Positions 27,426-35,941 of a stretch of DNA of 64,000 nucleotides are shown piece after piece. Position 1 is the stretch's first letter, and the number at the start of each line of letters is the position of its first letter. Location of the stretch: positions 31,089 through 95,088 of the forward strand of contig SRJI02000015.1 of assembly GCA_005473895.2 (NCBI GenBank), written 5' to 3'. Both the position numbers and the translations under genes were made by a program. Origin of the DNA: Carideicomes alvinocaridis (GTDB lineage Bacteria; Pseudomonadota; Alphaproteobacteria; Rhodobacterales; Rhodobacteraceae). Below the pieces are notes generated by a model that was given only the letters and a program-made list of their open reading frames with translations, did not search any database and was not told the origin of the DNA.

Positions 27426-27539
27426 TGCCACACCTCCATCCAGCGCCCCCGCCGGGACAAGGAGGTGGCCTTGCGTCCCCACCGCCCCCTGCGTTCCTTA
27501 CCATGAGACTGCGACGCCGCCCCGCGCGTCCGAGCCCCC

Positions 27540-29198
27540 TCAGACAGACCGCCCGGTCTTCTGCGACACCACGGCCGAGCTGGACAGGTCCGTGCGCGGG
27601 CGGAAGCTGTCGGGATCGGCGGCCTCCCACCAGGGCGCAAAAACCGTGTCCTCGGGCGCGTCGAGCAGCGCGTTCTTCTCCACCCAGCCATAGAGCGTGC
27701 CGAGGCCGCGCGCCTCCACCGGGCTGGGCCGCTGCATCAGGTGATGCGGCTCGATCTCGCGGGGATGGTCGAGGCCGAGCGCGGCGATGATCTCTCCGAG
27801 CGCGTCGAGCGTCTTCGCATGGAAGCGCGCCGCGCGTTCCGCCTGGACCTCCACCACCAGCCCGCGCTGGCGCCAGGCGTCCTGGGTTGTGATGCCGGTG
27901 GGGCAGGTGCCGGTATGGCAGCGCTGCGCCTGGATGCAGCCGATCGAGAACATGAAGGCCCGTGCCGCGTTGCACCAATCGGCGCCGAGCGCCAGGTTGC
28001 GCGCCATGCCGGCCCCGGAATAGACCTTGCCCGATGCGCCCAGCATCACCCGGTCCTTCAGGCCCGTGCCGACCAGCGCGTTGCGCACCAGGTTCAGCCC
28101 CTCGTTCAGCGGCCAGCCCACGTGGTCCGACAGCTCCTGCGGGGCGGCGCCGGTGCCGCCCTCGGCCCCGTCCACCACCAGGAAGTCGGGGCAGATGCCG
28201 GTCTTGCGGATCGCCTTGACCAGCGCGAAGACCCCGTGCGGCTGGCCCACGCAGAATTTGAGCCCCACCGGCTTGCCGCCCGACATCTCGCGCAGGGAGG
28301 CGGCGAATTCCAGCATCTCGACGGGCGTGGAAAAGGCCGAGTGACCGTTGGGCGACAGGCAGTCCTGATGCGCGGGCACCTGCCGCGCCTCGGCGATCTC
28401 CTGCGTGACCTTCGCCGCCGGGAGCATGCCGCCGTGACCCGGCTTGGCGCCCTGGCTCAGCTTGATCTCGACCATCTTCACCTGGTCGATCTGCGCCTTC
28501 TCGCGAAAGGCCCCGGCATCGAACCGGCCCGCATCGTCCCGGCAGCCGAAATAGCCCGAGCCGATTTCCCACACGATGTCGCCGTCATGGGCCAGGTGGT
28601 GCCGCGACAGCCCGCCCTCGCCGGTATCGTGGAAGAAGCCGCCCTTTTCCGCCCCGAGGTTGAGCGCCTGGACCGCGCGCGCCGAGAGCGAGCCGAAGCT
28701 CATCGCCGAGATGTTCAGCATGGAGGCGGAATAGGGCCGGGCGCATTGCTCGTTGCCGATCTTGATCCGCGGGCTCTCCTCCGCCTTCTCGGTGGGGTTC
28801 ATGGAATGCGACATCCAGTCGTAGCCCGCGGCGCTGACCTCGCGCTCGGTGCCGAACGGGTGGGTGTCGCTCTGGCCGCGGGCGCGGGCATAGACGAGGT
28901 TGCGGGCCTCGAAGGAATAGGGCTGCCCCTCCAGGTCGCCCTCGACGATGTATTGCCGCAGGTAGGGGCGCAGATCGTAGAACAGCCAGCGGATCCGCGC
29001 CGAGATCGGATAATTGCGGGTCAGCGTCCAGCGGGTCTGGAAAAAGTCGTAGAAGCCGATCGCGACGAAGGGCAGGGCGAGCGCCGCGAGGATCAGCCAC
29101 CAGGGCGACAGCCAGGCCAGGGCGAGCCCGAGGGCCAGGATCAGGATGGCGACGATCGGCGGGACGAAGCGTATGGGTATCCTCAACAGGTCCGACAA
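27540..29198 (-). CDS. stand-alone FMN-binding glutamate-synthase-like protein
   Basis: A 552-residue protein matching the FMN/iron-sulfur central domain of glutamate synthase without the amidotransferase domain. Two membrane spans occupy about residues 12-60. The catalytic barrel has the FMN-phosphate segment VDGAEGGTGAAPQEL, the cluster region CIQAQRCHTGTCPTG (3Fe-4S cysteines), and KLSQGAKPGHGGMLP. The likely start is TTG at 29198, after AAGGA, because no ATG precedes the membrane segment. Its reaction is unproven; it may be a membrane-bound oxidoreductase. Convergent with moaA. Confidence 0.88.
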   Translation of the reverse strand: MSDLLRIPIRFVPPIVAILILALGLALAWLSPWWLILAALALPFVAIGFYDFFQTRWTLTRNYPISARIRWLFYDLRPYLRQYIVEGDLEGQPYSFEARNLVYARARGQSDTHPFGTEREVSAAGYDWMSHSMNPTEKAEESPRIKIGNEQCARPYSASMLNISAMSFGSLSARAVQALNLGAEKGGFFHDTGEGGLSRHHLAHDGDIVWEIGSGYFGCRDDAGRFDAGAFREKAQIDQVKMVEIKLSQGAKPGHGGMLPAAKVTQEIAEARQVPAHQDCLSPNGHSAFSTPVEMLEFAASLREMSGGKPVGLKFCVGQPHGVFALVKAIRKTGICPDFLVVDGAEGGTGAAPQELSDHVGWPLNEGLNLVRNALVGTGLKDRVMLGASGKVYSGAGMARNLALGADWCNAARAFMFSIGCIQAQRCHTGTCPTGITTQDAWRQRGLVVEVQAERAARFHAKTLDALGEIIAALGLDHPREIEPHHLMQRPSPVEARGLGTLYGWVEKNALLDAPEDTVFAPWWEAADPDSFRPRTDLSSSAVVSQKTGRSV

Positions 29199-29313
29199 GA
29201 GGGGTCTTCCTTGCACTCTGATTTGCCGAGACTCCGGCGCCCGGCCGGAGATGTCAAACGACGCGCGGTCGCAGCAGGTTCCTCTGCGGCGAGGGCTCCG
29301 CGGCGGGCCCGGC

Positions 29314-30009
29314 TCAGTCGAGGTACTTGCCGGCCTCCCTGCGCGCAAAGGGCTTCATCCCGGCGCCGTGGCGGTCGAGGAAACGGCGGACGCGGTCCGG
29401 ATCGTGCTTCGACAGATCCCGCAGCCACCAGGCGATGGCCTTCTGGATGAACCAGTCGCGGTCGGGCACGTAGCCTGCCGCCCAGTCCAGCACCCGGTCG
29501 CGGATCTCCAGGTCGCCGGCGGTGGGGTGGTTCTGCTTGGTCCAGGGCAGGGTGATCACCAGCGCCGCGCGGCGGGTCCACATGTGGTCGGAGCGGGTCC
29601 AGTGCTCCACCTCGTCGATACGCGCGGGCGCCGCCAGCAGGCGCCGCTGGCCCGCCTGGCAGGCATGGTCGGCGATCGCCCAGCTGTCGAATTCCGGCAC
29701 CCAGGAGGCGATCAGCTCCCAGACCGCCTCGTCCGGCCGGATGCGGGCCTGGGTCAGCAGCTTGGCAGCGGCGATCCGCGCCTCGAAGATGTTGCTTTCC
29801 CAGAGCGCCCGGGCCAGGGCGACCCGCTCCTCGACGCTCAGTTGCCGCCGCCAGCCCTGCGCCAGCTCGTTGAGCGCGGGGACGGGGATGCCCATGACCT
29901 CCCGCGCCTGCTTGTGATAGGCGGCCATCTGCGTCGCGCGGCCGGGCTCGACCCGTGCGCGCAGCACGTCCAGTGCCTCCTCGACCGAGCGGGGCGCTTC
30001 CTCGCTCAA
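29314..30009 (-). CDS. AlkD-type DNA alkylation repair protein
   Basis: A 231-residue HEAT-repeat glycosylase-like protein. It is all-helical, with the family segments FEARIAAAKLL, VPEFDSWAIADHAC (a conserved Asp/Trp pair) and DWFIQKAIAWWLRDLSKHDPD. AlkD removes bulky alkylated purines without base flipping. A TTG start at 30009 lies 4 bp past the glmS stop, so it is co-transcribed with glmU and glmS despite unrelated function. Confidence 0.9.
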   Translation of the reverse strand: MSEEAPRSVEEALDVLRARVEPGRATQMAAYHKQAREVMGIPVPALNELAQGWRRQLSVEERVALARALWESNIFEARIAAAKLLTQARIRPDEAVWELIASWVPEFDSWAIADHACQAGQRRLLAAPARIDEVEHWTRSDHMWTRRAALVITLPWTKQNHPTAGDLEIRDRVLDWAAGYVPDRDWFIQKAIAWWLRDLSKHDPDRVRRFLDRHGAGMKPFARREAGKYLD

Positions 30010-30013
30010 GACG

Positions 30014-31837
30014 CTATTCCACCGTCACCGACTTGGCGAGGTTGCGGGGCTGGTCCACATCCGTCCCCTTGGCCACCGCCGTGTGATAGGCCAGCAGCTG
30101 CGCCGGAATGGCATAGAGGATCGGCGTCAGCAGCGGGTCGACATCCGGCAGCACCAGGGTGTCCCAGCTGTCGTCGCCGGCAAGCCCCGCGCCGGCCGCG
30201 TCGGTGATCAGGCAGACCTTGCCGCCGCGGGCCACGACTTCCTGCATGTTCGATACGGTCTTGTCGAAGAGTCCGTCGCGCGGCGCCATGATCACCACCG
30301 GCACCTTGCTGTCGATCAGCGCGATCGGCCCGTGCTTGAGCTCCCCGGACGCATAAGCTTCGGCGTGGATGTAGCTGATTTCCTTGAGTTTCAGCGCCCC
30401 TTCCAGTGCCAGCGGATACATCAGCCCGCGCCCCAGGAAGAGCACGTCGCGCGAGGGCGCGATGCGGCGCGCCATCTCGGCGATCTGGTCGGAGGTGTCG
30501 AGCGCGTGGTTCAGCGCGCCGGGCAGCGCGCGCATGGTCGACAGCTTGGCGGTCAACTCGTCCGCGCCGATTTCGCCCCGGTCATGGGCCGCGCGCAGGG
30601 CCAGCAGCACCAGCACGGTAAGCTGGCAGGTAAAGGCCTTGGTGGAGGCCACCCCGATCTCCGCCCCGGCATGGATCGGCAGGGCAAGGTCGCTTTCGCG
30701 CGCGATGGAGCTTTCGGCCACGTTCACTACCGACAGGATCGTCTGCGCCTTGTCCGAGCAATAGCGCAGCGCCGCCAGCGTGTCCGCCGTCTCGCCCGAC
30801 TGGGAGACGAAGATCGCCAGCGTCCGCTCCGAGATCGGCGGCTCGCGGTAGCGGAACTCGGAGGCGATATCGACCTCGACCGGCATGCGGGCCAGTTGCT
30901 CGAACCAGTATTTCGCGGTCAGGCAGGCATAGTAGGCGGTGCCGCAGGCGACCATCACGATGCGGTCGATGCCGGAGAAATTCAGCCCCTCGCCGGGCAG
31001 CCGGATCTCGGTGCCCTCGGGCGAAAGGTAATGCGACACGGCCTCGGCGATCACCGTCGGCTGCTCGAAGATTTCCTTTGCCATGAAGTGCTTGTAGCCC
31101 GCCTTGTCGACGCGGGTATTCTCCATGCGGATCCGGCGCTCCGCGCGTTGCACCCGCTGGCCCTGGCTGTCCACGATATCCAGCGTGTTGCGGGTGACGA
31201 CGGCGCGGTCGCCTTCCTCGAGATAGGTGATGCGGTCGGTCATGGGGGCCAGCGCGATGGCGTCGGAACCCACGAACATCTCGCCCTCGCCATGCCCGAT
31301 CGCCAGCGGAGAGCCCTTGCGCGCGGCGATCAGCAGATCCTCGTCGCCCTCGAACAGGAAGACCAGCGCGAAGGCGCCTTCGAGCTTGGCCAGCGTGCGG
31401 TCGACCGCCTCCACGTGGCCCATCCCCTCCTTGACGTAATGCGCGGTGAGCAGGGCGATGGTCTCGGTATCGGTCTCGGTGGCGAATTCGTAGCCGAGCG
31501 CGGCCAGTTCCTTGCGCAGGGCGCGGTAGTTCTCGATGATCCCGTTATGGACCACCGCCACCGGCCCGGCCTGGTGCGGGTGCGCGTTGCGGTCGGTGGG
31601 CGCGCCATGGGTGGCCCAGCGGGTATGGCCGATCCCGGACTTGCCGCGCAGGGGCTGGTGGACCAGCAGGTCCGACAGGTTCACCAGCTTGCCCACCGCA
31701 CGCCGCCGGTCGAGATGGCCCTCGTCCACGGTGGCGATCCCGGCACTGTCATAGCCGCGATATTCCAGCCGCCGCAGCGCTTCGACCAGGATCGGCGCCA
31801 CCTCGTGATTGCCGAGGACCCCCACAATTCCGCACAT
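30014..31837 (-). CDS. glmS: glutamine-fructose-6-phosphate aminotransferase GlmS
   Basis: A 607-residue enzyme making glucosamine-6-phosphate, the entry to peptidoglycan and LPS sugars. The N-terminal glutaminase has nucleophile Cys2 (MCGIVG) and GHTRWATHG. Two SIS isomerase domains follow (SQSGETADTLAAL and a C-terminal KGTDVDQPRNLAKSVTVE). The ATG shares one base with the glmU stop (TAATG), so the two are coupled. No glmS ribozyme is expected or seen. Confidence 0.98.
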   Translation of the reverse strand: MCGIVGVLGNHEVAPILVEALRRLEYRGYDSAGIATVDEGHLDRRRAVGKLVNLSDLLVHQPLRGKSGIGHTRWATHGAPTDRNAHPHQAGPVAVVHNGIIENYRALRKELAALGYEFATETDTETIALLTAHYVKEGMGHVEAVDRTLAKLEGAFALVFLFEGDEDLLIAARKGSPLAIGHGEGEMFVGSDAIALAPMTDRITYLEEGDRAVVTRNTLDIVDSQGQRVQRAERRIRMENTRVDKAGYKHFMAKEIFEQPTVIAEAVSHYLSPEGTEIRLPGEGLNFSGIDRIVMVACGTAYYACLTAKYWFEQLARMPVEVDIASEFRYREPPISERTLAIFVSQSGETADTLAALRYCSDKAQTILSVVNVAESSIARESDLALPIHAGAEIGVASTKAFTCQLTVLVLLALRAAHDRGEIGADELTAKLSTMRALPGALNHALDTSDQIAEMARRIAPSRDVLFLGRGLMYPLALEGALKLKEISYIHAEAYASGELKHGPIALIDSKVPVVIMAPRDGLFDKTVSNMQEVVARGGKVCLITDAAGAGLAGDDSWDTLVLPDVDPLLTPILYAIPAQLLAYHTAVAKGTDVDQPRNLAKSVTVE

Positions 31838-33192
31838 TACACTGCCTCTTTCTGCTGTCTTGCCTTGCGAGACTTTAACTTTTCAAACATTCGGCGGGCA
31901 AAGCCCGGTTTGTTCTCCTGCCGGGCGCGGCCCACCGCCAGTGCGCCCTCGGGGACGTCCGCGGTGACCACCGTTCCGGTCGCGGTCATCGCCTCGTCGC
32001 CCACTTTCACCGGGGCGACCAGCATTGTGTTCGACCCGATGAAGGCCCGCGCGCCGATCTCCGTCCGGTGCTTGAACACGCCGTCGTAATTGCAGGTGAT
32101 CGTGCCCGCTCCGATATTCGTGCCGGCCCCGACATGGGCGTCGCCGAGATAGGTCAGGTGATTGGCTTTCGCCCCCTCGTCGAGCGTGGCGTTCTTCACC
32201 TCGACGAAATTGCCGACATGCACCTCTTCGGCCAGCTCCGCCCCCGGGCGCAGGCGCGCATAGGGGCCGACGATGGCGCCGCGGCTGACATGGGCGCCTT
32301 CGAGATGCGAAAAGGCCCGGATGCGGGCGCCGGATTCCACCGTCACGCCGGGGCCGAAGATCACGTTCTGCTCGACGATCGTGTCGCGCCCCACGGCGGT
32401 GTCGTAGGAGAACCAGACCGTCTCGGGCGCCGCCAGCGTCACCCCCATCTCCATCGCCTCGGCCCTTGCGCGGGCCTGGAAGGCGGTCTCGGCCGCAGCA
32501 AGCTCCGCGCGCGAATTGATGCCCAGCGTCTCGGCCTCGTCGCAGGTGATCGCGGTGGCGGATAGCCCTTTCGCCGCGGCCAGCGCCACCACGTCGGTCA
32601 GGTAGTATTCGCCCGAGGCATTGTCGTTGCCCACCTCGGCCACCAGCTCGAACAGCGCCTCACGATCCGCGCAGATCACGCCGGAATTGCAAAGCGTTAT
32701 CGCGCGTTCCTCATCCGTCGCGTCCTTGAATTCCACGATCCGCTCCAGCCGTGCGCCCTGCGTCACCAGCCGGCCGTAGCGGCCCGGATCGGCGGCTTCG
32801 AAGCCCAGAACCACGAGGTCGGCCTGCGCCCGCGCCTCCACCATCGCCTCGAGCGTTTCGGGGCGGATGAAGGGGGTGTCGCCGTAAAGCACCACGACCT
32901 CGCCGTCGAAATCCGCCAGCGCCTCGCGCGCCTGCGCCACGGCGTGGCCGGTGCCCAGCTGTTCCTCCTGCAGCACCACCTCGGCCGTCTCGTCATAGGC
33001 GCGGGCGGCGCGGCTCACCGCCTCGGACCCGTGGCCGGCGACGACGACGATGCGCTCGGGCTCCAGCGGGGCGGCGGAGGCCATGGCGTGGTGCAGCAGC
33101 GGCGCGCCCGCGACCTCGTGAAGGACCTTGGGCCGGTCCGAGTTCATCCGCGTGCCCATGCCCGCTGCCAATATGATGAGTGCCGTTGCCAT
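31837..33192 (-). CDS. glmU: bifunctional GlmU (N-acetyltransferase/uridyltransferase)
   Basis: A 451-residue bifunctional enzyme making UDP-GlcNAc. The N-terminal pyrophosphorylase has ILAAGMGTRMNSDRPKVLH, and the C-terminal left-handed beta-helix acetyltransferase has hexapeptide repeats and GTITCNYDGVFKHRTEIGARAFIGSNT. Coupled to glmS by a one-base overlap; together they cover most of the route from fructose-6-phosphate to UDP-GlcNAc. The start at 33192 faces gph divergently; the 134-bp gap must hold both promoters. Confidence 0.98.
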   Translation of the reverse strand: MATALIILAAGMGTRMNSDRPKVLHEVAGAPLLHHAMASAAPLEPERIVVVAGHGSEAVSRAARAYDETAEVVLQEEQLGTGHAVAQAREALADFDGEVVVLYGDTPFIRPETLEAMVEARAQADLVVLGFEAADPGRYGRLVTQGARLERIVEFKDATDEERAITLCNSGVICADREALFELVAEVGNDNASGEYYLTDVVALAAAKGLSATAITCDEAETLGINSRAELAAAETAFQARARAEAMEMGVTLAAPETVWFSYDTAVGRDTIVEQNVIFGPGVTVESGARIRAFSHLEGAHVSRGAIVGPYARLRPGAELAEEVHVGNFVEVKNATLDEGAKANHLTYLGDAHVGAGTNIGAGTITCNYDGVFKHRTEIGARAFIGSNTMLVAPVKVGDEAMTATGTVVTADVPEGALAVGRARQENKPGFARRMFEKLKSRKARQQKEAV

Positions 33193-33326
33193 GCCTGCCG
33201 TTTCTCTTTTCTTTCGCTTCGGCCCGTTTTATCCGTTCGGAACACCGGAACAAGGGCGGGCCGGATCAACTTGGGTTGCGTCATGTGACAATGGCACAGC
33301 CTTGCCGCACCGCTGGCGGAGGCGCA

Positions 33327-34007
33327 ATGGGCACGGTCATCTTCGATCTAGACGGCACGCTGGCCGATACCAGCGGCGATCTCCTCGCGGCGGCGAACCA
33401 CTGCTTCCGCGAAATGGGCGAGGGCGACCTGCTGCATCTGCCGGATGACGCGGGCACCGCGCTGCGCGGGGGCAAGGCGATGCTGCGGCTGGGATTTTCC
33501 CGGCTGGGACGCGAGGGCGAGGCGACGGAGGCCGAGATCGACCGCTGGTATCCCGAGCTGCTGCACGCCTATGGCGAGGCGATCGACACCCATACCGTGA
33601 TCTATCCCGGCGCTATGGAGGCGGTGGCCCGGCTGATGGAAGAGGGCTTTCGCGTCGGCATCTGCACCAACAAGCCCGAGGCGCTCGCGGCGCTGCTGCT
33701 CGACAAGCTGGGGGTGCGGGCGCATTTCCCCGCACTGGTGGGCGCCGACACGCTGTTCGTGCGCAAGCCCGACCCCGAGCCGCTGCGCGAGACCATTCGC
33801 CGGGCGGGGGGCGATCCCTCCCACGCGATCCTCGTCGGCGACACGGTGACCGACCGGGAAACCGCCCGTGCCGCGGGGCTTTTTTCCGTGCTCGTGGGGT
33901 TCGGCCCGGCGGGCGAGGACATGGCCGCGCTGGAGCCGGAGGCGATCATCGCCCATTACGACGAGCTGCCCGCCGTCGCCCGCCGCCTGCTCGGGGCGCC
34001 GCGATGA
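33327..34007 (+). CDS. gph: HAD-family phosphoglycolate phosphatase-like enzyme
   Basis: A 226-residue HAD phosphatase. Motif I is DLDGT with nucleophile Asp7 and acid Asp9, and motif III/IV is KPDPEPL ... ILVGDTVTDRETARAAG. The cap domain type and length fit Gph, which removes 2-phosphoglycolate from DNA repair or photorespiration; other small phosphates are possible. GGAGG is 4-5 bp before ATG 33327. The stop overlaps the next gene's start (ATGA), so it is coupled to the DegT-type aminotransferase. Confidence 0.88.
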   Translation: MGTVIFDLDGTLADTSGDLLAAANHCFREMGEGDLLHLPDDAGTALRGGKAMLRLGFSRLGREGEATEAEIDRWYPELLHAYGEAIDTHTVIYPGAMEAVARLMEEGFRVGICTNKPEALAALLLDKLGVRAHFPALVGADTLFVRKPDPEPLRETIRRAGGDPSHAILVGDTVTDRETARAAGLFSVLVGFGPAGEDMAALEPEAIIAHYDELPAVARRLLGAPR

Positions 34008-35200
34008 CCGAATGCTTCACCGGCAGCTTCACCCAGCAGGAGCCGATCCCCGAAGACGCCATCGCCCGCGCGGTGGAGGTCATGCGGTCGGGCCGGCTGC
34101 ACCGCTACAACCTCGTCGGCGACGAGCCGGGCGAGGTGTCGCTGCTGGAGGCCGAGTTCGCCGAGGCGATGGGCGCGAAATACTGCCTCGCCGTGGCCTC
34201 GGGCGGCTACGCGCTGGCCTGCGCCCTGCGCGCCGTGGGGGTGAAGCCGGGGGACAAGGTGCTGACCAACGCCTTCACCCTGGCGCCGGTGCCGGGGGCC
34301 ATCGCCTCGGTCGGGGCGGTGCCGCTTTTCGTGGGCGTGACCGAGGAGCTGGTGATCGACCTCGACGACCTGGCGGCCAAGGCGGACCGGGCCAAGGTCC
34401 TGATGCTCAGCCACATGCGCGGCCATATCTGCGACATGGACCGGCTGATGGCGATCTGCGACACGGCCGGCGTGACGGTGATCGAGGATTGCGCCCATAC
34501 GATGGGGGCGCGCTGGCGCGGCACGCCTTCCGGTCGGCACGGGATCGCGGGCTGTTATTCCACCCAGACCTATAAGCATCTGAATTCCGGCGAGGGCGGG
34601 CTGCTGGTCACCGACGACGACGAACTGGCGGCCCGGGCGGTGATGCTGTCGGGCTCCTACATGCTGTATGAACGCCACCTCGCCGCGCCGGGGGCGGAGG
34701 CCTTTGCCGAGCTGCGCTACGACACGCCCAATGTGTCGGGCCGCATGGATCACCTGCGCGCGGCCATCCTGCGCCCGCAGCTGGCCCGGCTTTCGCAGCA
34801 ATGCGCCGCCTGGACCGAACGCTATCGCGCGGTGGAGGAGGGGCTGCGCGACACGCCCGGCCTGACGCTGGTGGAACGGCCCGAGGCGGAGGATTTCGTC
34901 GGCTCCTCGATCCAGGTCCTGCTGCTCGACTGGTCGGAAGCGGCCATCGCCGAGGTGCTGCGCCGCTGCGCCGCCCGGGGTGTGGAGCTCAAGTGGTTCG
35001 GGGCGGAGCCCACCGGCTTCACCTCGCGCTACGATTCCTGGCGCTACGTCCGCTCCGAGCGGATGCCGGCGACGGACCGGGTGCTGCGCGCCATTCTCGA
35101 CACGCGCCTGCCGCTGACCTTCAGCCTCGACGACTGCCGCCTGATCGCGCGGATCATCCGGGCCGAGGTGGCCGCCATCCACCAGGCGGGGCCGGCATGA
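34004..35200 (+). CDS. DegT/DnrJ/EryC1/StrS-family PLP aminotransferase
   Basis: A 398-residue fold-I PLP enzyme. The Schiff-base Lys191 lies in STQTYKHLNSGEGG, and the cofactor-binding segment is SGGYALACALRAVGVKPGD with the acidic pair at EDCAHTMGARW. Members usually aminate nucleotide-linked keto sugars or make aminocyclitols. Here there is no sugar-nucleotide pathway around it; the neighbours are a phosphatase and nadD. The substrate is therefore unknown. ATG overlaps the gph stop by 4 bp. Confidence 0.88.
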   Translation: MTECFTGSFTQQEPIPEDAIARAVEVMRSGRLHRYNLVGDEPGEVSLLEAEFAEAMGAKYCLAVASGGYALACALRAVGVKPGDKVLTNAFTLAPVPGAIASVGAVPLFVGVTEELVIDLDDLAAKADRAKVLMLSHMRGHICDMDRLMAICDTAGVTVIEDCAHTMGARWRGTPSGRHGIAGCYSTQTYKHLNSGEGGLLVTDDDELAARAVMLSGSYMLYERHLAAPGAEAFAELRYDTPNVSGRMDHLRAAILRPQLARLSQQCAAWTERYRAVEEGLRDTPGLTLVERPEAEDFVGSSIQVLLLDWSEAAIAEVLRRCAARGVELKWFGAEPTGFTSRYDSWRYVRSERMPATDRVLRAILDTRLPLTFSLDDCRLIARIIRAEVAAIHQAGPA

Positions 35201-35244
35201 GCGGTCTGCGAAAAGCCTTTCCCGCCAAGGGCCTGGCACGATAG
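35197..35244 (+). CDS. 15-codon mini-ORF between the aminotransferase and nadD
   Basis: The frame MSGLRKAFPAKGLAR starts in an ATGA overlap with the aminotransferase stop and ends 9 bp before the nadD start. It could carry ribosomes on to nadD by translational coupling, or be meaningless. There is no evidence that the peptide itself has a function. Confidence 0.25.
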   Translation: MSGLRKAFPAKGLAR

Positions 35245-35253
35245 GGTGCCGTG

Positions 35254-35880
35254 ATGCGCTACGGTCTTCCATATGCCCGGCCGGGGCAGGCCATCGGTCT
35301 GCTGGGCGGATCCTTCGATCCGCCGCACGAGGGGCACGTCCATATCAGCCACGAGGCGCTGCGCCGCTTCGGGCTGGACCAGGTCTGGTGGCTGGTTTCG
35401 CCCGGCAACCCGCTGAAGCCCCGCGGCCCCGCCCCGCTGGAGCAGCGGATGGCGGAGGCGCGCGCCTTGCTCGACCATCCGCGCATGCATGTCAGCGATT
35501 TCGAGGCCCGGGTGAACACCCGCTACACCGCCGAAACGCTGGAGGAGCTTCACCGCGTCGCGCGCGGGCTTCGCTTCGTCTGGCTGATGGGCGCCGACAA
35601 CCTGGTGCAGTTCAACCGCTGGGAGCGCTGGCGCCAGATCATCGAGACGGTGCCGCTGGGCGTGCTGGCCCGGCCGGGGCAGCGCATCTCGGCGCGCAAC
35701 TCGGTCGCCGCAAGGGTCTATCGCCACGCCCGCATCCCGGCGGACCAGAGCCAGTCGCTGGCCCGGGCCACCGCGCCCGCCTGGTGCTTCGTGAACGTGC
35801 CGATGGTCGACATCTCCTCCACCGCGCTCAGAGCGGCGGGCGCGCGCGACCGGGCCACCGGCAAGACCCCGCCGGGATGA
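35254..35880 (+). CDS. nadD: nicotinate-nucleotide adenylyltransferase NadD
   Basis: A 208-residue nucleotidyltransferase converting nicotinate mononucleotide to deamido-NAD. The T/HxGH signature is in [17 protein letters not shown], and the C-terminal ISST motif appears as [13 protein letters not shown] precedes the ATG by one codon; AGGG spacing favours ATG 35254. Fifty-three bp after the aminotransferase, so probably in the gph-aminotransferase unit. rsfS and holA, frequent partners elsewhere, are absent. Confidence 0.96.
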   Translation: MRYGLPYARPGQAIGLLGGSFDPPHEGHVHISHEALRRFGLDQVWWLVSPGNPLKPRGPAPLEQRMAEARALLDHPRMHVSDFEARVNTRYTAETLEELHRVARGLRFVWLMGADNLVQFNRWERWRQIIETVPLGVLARPGQRISARNSVAARVYRHARIPADQSQSLARATAPAWCFVNVPMVDISSTALRAAGARDRATGKTPPG

Positions 35881-35941
35881 GGCATTCTGACCTCGCGGCG
35901 GCTCTTGTGGCGGGGGCTTTGCTGCGGGTAACGTCCGCGCC

